From: an uncultured Bifidobacterium sp. | GTDB lineage: Bacteria; Actinomycetota; Actinomycetes; Actinomycetales; Bifidobacteriaceae | Assembly: GCA_937874315.1 (NCBI GenBank) | Contig: CALNAE010000210.1 | Location: forward strand, 1 to 19,320 | Direction of reading: 5' to 3' | DNA: 19,320 nt | The notes under the pieces: generated by a model | Database searches by the model: none | The model's input: the letters and a program-made list of their open reading frames with translations, nothing else | What the model was told of the DNA's origin: nothing | Made by a program: the position numbers and the translations under genes | Shown: positions 13,319 to 19,320 of the stretch, piece after piece | How positions within the stretch are numbered: the first letter of the stretch is position 1 | How the letters are laid out: the number at the start of each line of letters is the position of its first letter

Positions 13319-13348
13319 TTGACAAGGAGTAAGTTACACGGGTGTAAT
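13319..13348 (+). promoter_or_regulatory. whiB2 promoter with embedded palindrome
   Basis: A consensus -35 TTGACA (13319-13324) and -10-like TGTAAT (13343-13348) are 18 bases apart; a second TTGACA lies at 13303-13308. The spacer holds TTACAC-GG-GTGTAA (13334-13347), a perfect 6-bp inverted repeat overlapping the -10, which fits a repressor or dimeric-regulator site. Transcription would begin about 50 bases before the start codon. Confidence 0.6.
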
Positions 13349-13405
13349 TTACCGTGAACGTATGGGGTAATGCATGGATACCAGTTCAAGCACCTAGGAG
13401 GGGCC

Positions 13406-13705
13406 ATGTGGGGGATTGCAGATGATGATCATGAACCGCACGATGACGTTCTTTGGGGAGTGTTCGCCGACCAGGGCGACCTGTCGTGGCGTCAACGCGC
13501 GTTATGCTCGCAAACCGACCCGGAGGTGTTTTTCCCAGAAAAAGGCGGATCGACGAAGGACGCGAAACAGGTCTGCGCGCATTGCGAGGTGCGTGAGCAG
13601 TGCCTGCAATGGGCCATCGCGCATGATGAACGATTCGGCATCTGGGGCGGGCTGAGCGAACGGGAGCGGCGTCGATACAAGAAGACGCATGGGGCTGTGG
13701 CATGA
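13406..13705 (+). CDS. whiB2: WhiB-family iron-sulfur regulator, WhiB2/WhmD-like
   Basis: WhiB2 (WhmD in M. smegmatis, WhiB in Streptomyces) is a DNA-binding iron-sulfur regulator tied to septation and cell division. The 99-residue product has the four cluster cysteines Cys34, Cys57, Cys60 and Cys66 (C-x22-C-x2-C-x5-C). The segments LCSQTDPEVFFPEKGGST and AHDERFGIWGGLSERERRR match mycobacterial WhiB2 closely. The N-terminal 28 residues are acidic. The start is ATG 13406, with TAGGAGGGG just upstream; the in-frame ATG at 13370 would place that site inside the gene. A strong promoter with a palindrome precedes it. The glycosyltransferase gene begins 31 bases after its stop, so they may share a transcript. 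Confidence 0.95.
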   Translation: MWGIADDDHEPHDDVLWGVFADQGDLSWRQRALCSQTDPEVFFPEKGGSTKDAKQVCAHCEVREQCLQWAIAHDERFGIWGGLSERERRRYKKTHGAVA

Positions 13706-13736
13706 GTCTTCCTCGACCCCTGCGTACACTGGGGGT

Positions 13737-16700
13737 ATGGAATCCACTGAGATCGATGAGATTGAGCAGATCGCGTCCGATGCCATTCGCGGCAGAGACT
13801 GTCCCGGTGGCCAGGATGTGGATGCGGGTATCGTCGCTGTGGTTACGGTGGAACGGGACCGACGCTTTCTGGCTTCGACCTTGCATGCGCTGTTCTCCCA
13901 GAGCGTGCTTCCCGAGTCCGTTATCATCGCGGATTGCACGGGGGAAAAGGCTAAACCGTTGCAGACCGGGTTCGATGTAAGCGCCCCGGTCGATTCAAGC
14001 TTGATCATGCCGGTCGCCGGCATGCGGCGAGTGCAGGTGTATCTGGTTGGTGTCGACCGGGCCAGATCCTTCGGTGATGCGGTGAAACAGGCCGTCGCGC
14101 AGTGCCCCCTAGGGGCATCGGCACGTGGATTGTGGATGTTGCATGACGATTCCCGGCCCGCGGATCGCTGGTGTCTCGAACGATTGCTTGAGACGTGGCA
14201 CAACACGCCGACCGCATCCGTATTGGGATGCAAACAGCTTGACTGGCAGGGCGAGGTCCTCCACGGCGTGGGTGCATACGCGGGTTGGCATTGTGTGATC
14301 AGCCTTGTGGTCGACGGCGAGGCCGATCAGGAGCAATACGACGCGCGTGGTGATGTATACGCCGTTTCATTGGCCGGTGCCGTCGTCTCGCTGGCCGCGT
14401 TGCATGCGTTGCAGTGGCCGTCACCTTGGTTCGGTACCTACGGTGAATCCGCCGATTTCTGTCGGCGCGTATGTCTGAGCGGAGGCCGGGTCGTGGTCGT
14501 GCCGAAGGCCAGCATCGCCCATCGACGTGCGCGATTCGACGGGGTGCGTTCCCGTTCGGGTAGACCCCTCGATGAGGAGGCGCCCAACAATACCACGATG
14601 GAGCGCATGATTGCCGCGCAGCGGTATCGGTATACGGATATGCACCGGGTATGGTGGCCTTGGTATTGGTTGTGGAGCCTTGTCGTCGCGGTGGCAACGG
14701 CGCTGGGATCGTTGTTCTCCAAGCAGCCGTATGAGGCGTGGTGCGCGCTGCGTGCCCCCTGGTCCGTCCCCGGATCGGTATTCGCGGGGCTTAAGGAGCG
14801 TCGTCGGCTTCGCGCTCTGAGCACGGTGTCGTTGAGCCGCCTTCCGATGCTGGTGGTGAATCGTCATCAACTCGCCTTGTGGCATGATCGGCGTGAGGCT
14901 TTGACCGGCCAGCGACAGACGATATTGCTGAGTCCTCTGGCCAAGGCTCATCTGCGTCGGCGCGCGCTGACGCGATTCCTTTGTGCCGCGGCGATGATGA
15001 TCGTGGCAGTGTTGGCGGTGGCGCTGCGCTATCGTGATGTGCTCGTCGGCGTGTACGCGGGTGGTTCGTTGTACTCGGATCAGCTGCTGCCCACGTCGGC
15101 GGGGTTCGGCCAGCTGTTCGAATCGGCCACGACACCTTGGGTGTTCGGTCTTTCCACCGGCGTCCCCGCGCCGCCGACGCCATGGCTGTTGGTATGGCTG
15201 GTGGCGTCGTTGCTCACGCTCGGTCACGTCGCTGCGGCTCTGCCGGTGATATACCTCCTGTCGGCTCCAGTCGGAGCCTTGTCGTTCTGGGCTTTGGCGG
15301 GCGTGTTCACCCGTTCGAACGGCATCAGGGTCGTGTGTGGGTTGCTCTGGGCCGCGCTTGGCTTTGGCCTGGGACTGTACGGCACGGCCAACCTGGCCAT
15401 GCTGAGCGTCATGATGTTCCTGCCGGCGTCGTTCGCTTTCGTATTTCGTGCGGTCGGCATGTACCACACGGAGGATCTGGTCCATCCCCATTCCTCGGTG
15501 CAGGCAGCGGGTTGTTCGGCGTTGTGCTTTATCCCGGTGGTGGCCGCCGAGCCTCAGCTCTTGTTGCCCCTGATCGTTATTTTCGTAGTTTTCCTGATAC
15601 TTATTCCGCGGCATCGAGGCATGCTGCTGCTCATCCCGGTGCCCGCGGCCTTCGTCGTGGCCCCCACTCTCGTCAACGCCGTGCGGTACGCATCGCGCGG
15701 CCTGTGGAGACAGCTGTTCGGTGACATCGCAGTCCCACGACTCTCTCGCAATGGTTCGCCTTCGGCGCTGAGTCTGACCGATGTCATGTTGCGCGCCTTC
15801 GGACTGGGGCATCGCCCCGGCGACGTCAGCGCGCTCTCGTTGGGTTGGTTGGGCACCGCGACGCTGGTGTCGTTGGTCGCGCTGCTGGCCCTCGCCGTGG
15901 CCGCGCTGTTCCTGCCCTTCTCCTTGCGCGCTTCGCGCATGATGTGGGCTGTGATCGTATCCGGTTCATTGCTGGCCATGGTTTCCTCACGCGTGGTGAT
16001 CGGTGTGGACGCGGCCGGTTCCGTCGCAGGTTCGGTGGAGCCCGGGGTGTGCCTGGTCGCGTTGGGATTGCTGTGTTGCGCTTGTCAAGTTGCCGGGGGA
16101 GCGGTCGCCCGATACCGTCCGTTGTCGCTATCGGTGCAGGAACGGGACGCGCAGCGGCAGACTGTTGGCCGAACCCAAACGGTGATTCGTATCGCGAGGT
16201 CCGGGCTTGTCATGGTTCTCGCGGCATGCGTGGGGTTGTGGTTTGCGCTCGGTGCAACGAGGACGAGTGTCGGATCGGTGGCGAGTGGCTCGTCCGGCTT
16301 GCCGATGGTGGCCGTCGATTATCTTAAGGCAAATTCCGCGCATCGTATTCTGGCATTGAAGGCCGACTCCCGTACGGCTGTGTCGTATACGGTGATGCGC
16401 ACGGCCCGCGGTGATCTGGTCGACGCATCGCCGGCCCAACGCGTCCAGATGGCATCGGGCACGGCAAACGCCCATGATGCGTTACTGTCCGCGGCCGCCG
16501 CGAAATTGTTGGCGAATACCGACGCGAGCTCCATCGAAGATATCGCACGACTCGGTTTCGGCGGCATCTATGTCGTGGGCTCTGGTTCCGACGGCTCGTT
16601 GAATGCCTCGCAACGGGATGCGGCGACGGAACTCTCCACCAACATCACCGCTTTGGAGGGAGTGCAGTCCGTGGTGGCCAATGATCTCGGTACTTATTAC

Positions 16701-16874
16701 CGCGTCACGGCGGTGAGTGACAACGCTTCCGTCGGCGTCGACACCGGACGTCAGCATACTCAGCAGGCCAGCGCGTGGAGATATGGATGGCTGTGGGCCA
16801 CCGGGATCGTCCTTCTGGTGTATTGCCTAGTGGCGACACCCCGGACGAATCAGGGAACGGAGGATGAATCATGA
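13737..16874 (+). CDS. large membrane glycosyltransferase, family 2 domain plus about 12 membrane segments
   Basis: The 1045-residue product joins a cytoplasmic GT-A glycosyltransferase family 2 domain (about 28-300) to a long membrane part. The GT2 domain shows the opening strand IVAVVTVERD, a D-x-D-like LHDDSRP with Asp137 and Asp138, and GTYGESADFCRRV with Glu237 and Asp240, which resembles the acceptor-side E-x-x-D of the family. Membrane segments begin near residue 308, continue in pairs to about 850, and one last segment lies near 1015-1035; about 150 residues before it are probably extracellular. The sugar, acceptor and polymer are not predictable. ATG 13737 has only GGGGG next to it and a -10-like TACACT (13725-13730); an in-frame ATG at 13689 overlaps whiB2. 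The stop overlaps the next start (ATGA). Nearby LCP genes suggest cell-wall glycopolymer synthesis. Confidence 0.88.
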   Translation: MESTEIDEIEQIASDAIRGRDCPGGQDVDAGIVAVVTVERDRRFLASTLHALFSQSVLPESVIIADCTGEKAKPLQTGFDVSAPVDSSLIMPVAGMRRVQVYLVGVDRARSFGDAVKQAVAQCPLGASARGLWMLHDDSRPADRWCLERLLETWHNTPTASVLGCKQLDWQGEVLHGVGAYAGWHCVISLVVDGEADQEQYDARGDVYAVSLAGAVVSLAALHALQWPSPWFGTYGESADFCRRVCLSGGRVVVVPKASIAHRRARFDGVRSRSGRPLDEEAPNNTTMERMIAAQRYRYTDMHRVWWPWYWLWSLVVAVATALGSLFSKQPYEAWCALRAPWSVPGSVFAGLKERRRLRALSTVSLSRLPMLVVNRHQLALWHDRREALTGQRQTILLSPLAKAHLRRRALTRFLCAAAMMIVAVLAVALRYRDVLVGVYAGGSLYSDQLLPTSAGFGQLFESATTPWVFGLSTGVPAPPTPWLLVWLVASLLTLGHVAAALPVIYLLSAPVGALSFWALAGVFTRSNGIRVVCGLLWAALGFGLGLYGTANLAMLSVMMFLPASFAFVFRAVGMYHTEDLVHPHSSVQAAGCSALCFIPVVAAEPQLLLPLIVIFVVFLILIPRHRGMLLLIPVPAAFVVAPTLVNAVRYASRGLWRQLFGDIAVPRLSRNGSPSALSLTDVMLRAFGLGHRPGDVSALSLGWLGTATLVSLVALLALAVAALFLPFSLRASRMMWAVIVSGSLLAMVSSRVVIGVDAAGSVAGSVEPGVCLVALGLLCCACQVAGGAVARYRPLSLSVQERDAQRQTVGRTQTVIRIARSGLVMVLAACVGLWFALGATRTSVGSVASGSSGLPMVAVDYLKANSAHRILALKADSRTAVSYTVMRTARGDLVDASPAQRVQMASGTANAHDALLSAAAAKLLANTDASSIEDIARLGFGGIYVVGSGSDGSLNASQRDAATELSTNITALEGVQSVVANDLGTYYRVTAVSDNASVGVDTGRQHTQQASAWRYGWLWATGIVLLVYCLVATPRTNQGTEDES

Positions 16875-18409
16875 AGGCCGCGTTTCCGCAATCGTCGGTA
16901 AATCGCCGTGCCGTGCGGCGTTGGGTCGTCGCCGCGATCACCGTGGTGCTTATTCTCGCGGTATTCGGCGCATTGACACTATATCGTCCGATGCCGCGAA
17001 CGATCGATCGTTCATCGCTGGCCGGCTCCTCGGTGCCCCATGAGGTGTCGCAGACGCAGCTGACGGCCTATTGCCCGGCCCGTATGAGCCTGTCGGACAC
17101 GGGATCGTATGGCGACACCCAGTATCAGGCATCGGAGGGGAATATCGCGTCCTCGGCGCGATATGCCGCGTTTGGCTCCGTCTACAAGGCGACCATCGAC
17201 ACCCTCAGCGGTGATGGCACGCAGAGCACGGAGCTTGAGAACCCCGACCTTCTTGACTCCTCAAGCATCAAAGCGTCCTCCGGCAATGTCGACAAGGGAC
17301 CGACGCTGGTTGAGACCAAGATGCTGCAGGCCCAACGCGGTACCGGGACGGTTTCATCGGTGGCGGCATGGGCCACCAAAGGGGATCTGCGTGGTTTGTC
17401 TGCATCCTCCTGCATCACTCCGGCGTTGACCCAATCGTTCCTGCTTCCGGCCGCGGATGGCGGCAGCACGAATCAACTGGTCATCGCCAACACCTCGGCG
17501 AAGGCCACCACGGTGAACGTGACGTTATGGGGGACCAAAACCGCAGGCATTCTCACCTCGGCCACCGGCAGCTCGCTGAGTGTGGCCGCGCACGCGCAGT
17601 CGATGCTTGATCTCGGTGCGGCGGCCCCTGGTCAAAAGGGACTCCTCGTCACGATATCCAGTTCCGAAACGCCCGTCGCAGCGGTGGTGCGCAGTGTCCG
17701 TGTGGATGGGCTGACCGATAAGGGATCGGATTACGCGCAGCCCTTGGCCTCCGCCTCGCGGCATGTGGTGGTTCCCTCGGTCAACGAGGGAGACGCGGTC
17801 ACCATGCTCATGTTCTCGGCGGTTTCGGCCACCGCCACGGTATCGTGGATCGGCGCCGACGGATCCGGCGAATCCCAGCGGCATGACCTCGTAGGCGGGA
17901 AGGTGTCGGTCGTAGATATGGGCAAGGCCCCCCGCGGCGTTTCCGGAATCAGCGTCGATGCCACGCATCCTATACGGGCCGAGGTGCGTGTGGCCGATGG
18001 CGGCACCTCCGGGCAGGAGGATTTTGCCCTGATCGGCCGGGGGGTCTCCACCGATCAGTCGGCCGTCGTGGTCCCCGATGACATCACGGGAACCACGACG
18101 GTTATCAATACGACGGACAACGCCGGGCATGCCACGATACAGGCCTACGACGGCAAGGGCAAACATGTCGGCACGCGCGAAGTGTCGCTGGCGGCTCATG
18201 GCAGTACGCGAATAACCGATGCGGATATCAGTTCCGATGCCCGGTTGTTCATGATGACCCATGGCGATGGCATAATCTGGGGCGTGCGGCTGAGTCGTGA
18301 CGATGTCAGCAAGGCGGGTCTGGCCGGAGTCGCCTATCTGGCGTCTCAATCGTTGGACATCCATAGTGAACGCGTCTGGGCCAAACCGGATCAGGGCATC
18401 GTGAAGTAG
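16871..18409 (+). CDS. DUF5719 family membrane-anchored extracellular protein
   Basis: The family has no known function but is common in Actinobacteria beside the large GT2 gene. The 512-residue product has a short basic N-terminus, one membrane segment (about 18-38) and a long beta-rich region predicted outside the cell. There are only two cysteines in the protein, Cys68 (AYCPARMSL) and Cys181 (SSCITPALT), both extracellular, so a disulfide is likely. From about 190 the sequence repeats a strand pattern (LVIANTSAKATTVNVTLWG, LLVTISSSETPVAAVVRSVR) typical of this family. The start ATG 16871 overlaps the stop of the glycosyltransferase by four bases and has GGAGG (16859-16863) 7 bases upstream, so translation is probably coupled. 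It likely acts with that enzyme or its product. Confidence 0.8.
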   Translation: MKAAFPQSSVNRRAVRRWVVAAITVVLILAVFGALTLYRPMPRTIDRSSLAGSSVPHEVSQTQLTAYCPARMSLSDTGSYGDTQYQASEGNIASSARYAAFGSVYKATIDTLSGDGTQSTELENPDLLDSSSIKASSGNVDKGPTLVETKMLQAQRGTGTVSSVAAWATKGDLRGLSASSCITPALTQSFLLPAADGGSTNQLVIANTSAKATTVNVTLWGTKTAGILTSATGSSLSVAAHAQSMLDLGAAAPGQKGLLVTISSSETPVAAVVRSVRVDGLTDKGSDYAQPLASASRHVVVPSVNEGDAVTMLMFSAVSATATVSWIGADGSGESQRHDLVGGKVSVVDMGKAPRGVSGISVDATHPIRAEVRVADGGTSGQEDFALIGRGVSTDQSAVVVPDDITGTTTVINTTDNAGHATIQAYDGKGKHVGTREVSLAAHGSTRITDADISSDARLFMMTHGDGIIWGVRLSRDDVSKAGLAGVAYLASQSLDIHSERVWAKPDQGIVK

Positions 18410-18482
18410 TCGGCTGGATTCGGTGCGGGCCTTCGCGAGAGCGTTCGCTCCCTATTCCATGCGGGCAACACACGTCACCAGG

Positions 18483-18938
18483 CTACATACCCCATTCGGG
18501 ATCGATCTCCTCCGGCCTGCGCCCGTACAGTTCGGCGAGCCGTGACACCAGTTCGTCGCGTATCGACCACTGCAGATCCAACCGGGTGTCGGCATGCATC
18601 TGCATCGGCATACGATACAACACGACGCGCGCCGGCAGCCCACGCCCGGCGGGGAAGCACTGCGAATCAAGACTCGGATCGCTTTCCCAGGGGGCCGGCT
18701 GGGAGGGGGGCACGTCTTCGACGGCGAACTGCACGGGCTTGACCAGATCGGGCCAGGCCTGCACGAGCCTACGAATCTGCGCCGCCACCATATCGTCGAA
18801 CAAACCGCTGCTGGTGCGGTAGCGGGGCAGCCGAGCGCCGAACATGGGCGTTCTGACGCCGCGACCATGACGATTACGATATGTACGGGTTTCCCAAGGC
18901 AGACGCATACCGTTTACGATATGCCAAGGCGGCGGCAT
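18483..18938 (-). CDS. metallopeptidase family (zincin-like) protein without the zinc motif
   Basis: The 151-residue product resembles the small zincin-like family (Pfam Zincin_1, the M. tuberculosis Rv3259 type) that often accompanies whiB2 in Actinobacteria. Support includes the RNRHGRGVRTP opening, the middle segment PVQFAVEDVPP, the strand ARVVLYRMPM and the C-terminal helix with LAELYGRRPEEIDPE. In active zincins the helix carries HExxH; here the same place reads IRDELVSRLAELYG, so no zinc ligand is seen and the protein is probably not a peptidase. The start is uncertain: ATG 18938 has a -10-like TATCCT (18950-18945) 6 bases before it and no Shine-Dalgarno; ATG 18908 is the alternative. 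It converges with the DUF5719 gene and is divergent from the HAD gene. Confidence 0.65.
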   Translation of the reverse strand: MPPPWHIVNGMRLPWETRTYRNRHGRGVRTPMFGARLPRYRTSSGLFDDMVAAQIRRLVQAWPDLVKPVQFAVEDVPPSQPAPWESDPSLDSQCFPAGRGLPARVVLYRMPMQMHADTRLDLQWSIRDELVSRLAELYGRRPEEIDPEWGM

Positions 18939-18943
18939 TGCGC

Positions 18944-18950
18944 TAGGATA
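18944..18950. promoter_or_regulatory. overlapping divergent -10 elements (TAGGATA / TATCCTA)
   Basis: The seven bases TAGGATA give TAGGAT on the plus strand (18944-18949) and TATCCT on the minus strand (18950-18945). Both resemble -10 elements and sit in the 47-base gap between two divergent genes. No -35 is clear on either side. Confidence 0.35.
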
Positions 18951-18985
18951 CTTGAGTCATGATCGTCGATCGAGAGGAATTACAC

Positions 18986-19320
18986 ATGGCAGTGCAAGCG
19001 GTGCCGTATTGGTCCGAGTGTGATTTCACCGTGCTGAGCGCTGGTGCGCACGTCGTCGCCTTCGATCTGGACAACACGTTGGCGCGATCCAAGAAGCCCA
19101 TGAGCCCGGACATGGGACGCCATATCTCCGAGCTGACTCGACTGATCCCCATCGCCATCATCACGGGAGGGCGGTTCGGGCTCATAGACAGTCAAGTGCT
19201 GGCCATGCTTGGCGACCGAACCGATCGCTCCAATCTGTATCTCATGCCGACCAGCGGAACACGGTATTACCGCTGGCACGACACGCAATGGCACTGCGAA
19301 TATGCCTATGATCTCGATCC
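18986..19320 (+). CDS. HAD-IIB family hydrolase / phosphomannomutase-like, N-terminal part
   Basis: The gene runs off the window; 111 complete codons are present. It belongs to the haloacid dehalogenase superfamily. Motif I is FDLDNTLARSKKPMS with the nucleophile and acid Asp pair at about residues 27 and 29. Motif II is AIITGGRFG. The following LMPTSGTRYYRW resembles the start of the C2 cap of the HAD-IIB branch, which includes sugar phosphatases and eukaryotic-type phosphomannomutase. The exact substrate cannot be given without the rest. The start is ATG 18986 with GAGAGGAA (18972-18979) 6 bases upstream; the in-frame ATG at 18959 is possible but less likely. It is divergent from the zincin-like gene with 47 bases between them. 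Confidence 0.85.
   Translation, partial: MAVQAVPYWSECDFTVLSAGAHVVAFDLDNTLARSKKPMSPDMGRHISELTRLIPIAIITGGRFGLIDSQVLAMLGDRTDRSNLYLMPTSGTRYYRWHDTQWHCEYAYDLD

Larger units (their letters stand above)
13079..13405. other. divergent promoter region between LCP and whiB2 genes
   Basis: This region of about 330 bases holds no supported gene. It contains a minus-strand TAGAAT (13145-13140) as a possible -10 for the LCP gene, a GC-rich imperfect stem-loop at 13177-13218, and the whiB2 promoter with its palindrome at 13319-13348. The middle (about 13220-13300) is AT-richer at its right end and shows nothing else I can name. Confidence 0.5.

Noticed and set aside
14421..15812. 463-codon frame antisense to the glycosyltransferase
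   Set aside because: Its composition (Gln, Arg, His rich) is typical of the antisense of a hydrophobic GC-rich gene; the sense frame has clear GT2 motifs and membrane segments.
17525..18364. 279-codon frame antisense to the DUF5719 gene
   Set aside because: It has no start signal and no recognisable domain; the sense frame is coupled to the upstream gene.
18431..18450. Terminator between the convergent DUF5719 and zincin-like genes
   Set aside because: Only a four-base stem (GAGC/GCTC) is possible and there is no T run.

Overview
The window looks like a chromosomal segment of a high-GC actinobacterium, most likely Bifidobacterium or a close relative. This rests on two WhiB proteins, a PdtaS-type sensor kinase convergent with a whiB1-like gene (the arrangement of Mycobacterium tuberculosis whiB1 and pdtaS), a whiB2-like gene next to a large glycosyltransferase and a DUF5719 protein, and overall protein similarity. 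No genus-specific marker was tested, so the genus is an inference. I see no prophage, insertion sequence, CRISPR array or rRNA.

Layout, left to right. Positions 1-60 hold the 3' part of a tRNA-Leu(UAA). Next come five plus-strand genes for central functions: GMP reductase (guaC), a small membrane protein, an iron-sulfur L-serine dehydratase (sdaA), an FKBP-type prolyl isomerase and the transcript-cleavage factor GreA. A strong hairpin separates greA from a convergent hemolysin III/PAQR-type membrane protein that carries an unusual charged N-terminal helix. Divergent from that gene is a PdtaS-like histidine kinase, which converges on whiB1. Upstream of whiB1 on the minus strand lie a two-module EssC/EccC-like FtsK/SpoIIIE ATPase without visible type VII secretion partners, and two LytR-CpsA-Psr (LCP) cell-wall glycopolymer ligases. 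Divergent from the LCP genes are whiB2, a 1045-residue glycosyltransferase 2 protein with many membrane segments, and a DUF5719 protein overlapping it by four bases. The right end holds a minus-strand zincin-like protein without its zinc motif and, divergent from it, the start of a HAD-IIB hydrolase cut by the window edge.

The right half (about 10.1-18.4 kb) reads as a cell-envelope and division neighbourhood: two LCP ligases that attach glycopolymers to peptidoglycan, a membrane glycosyltransferase that may build such a polymer, an anchored extracellular DUF5719 partner, and iron-sulfur WhiB regulators. The parts that known families explain least are the orphan EssC-like ATPase with a perfect 13-bp inverted repeat over its ribosome binding site, a coding-like stretch without a clear start just upstream of it, two back-to-back TTACG-N4-CGTAA palindromes between the hemolysin III and pdtaS genes, 10-bp-phased ACGCA repeats before guaC, and a hexanucleotide tract that encodes an Ala-Ser tail on one LCP protein.
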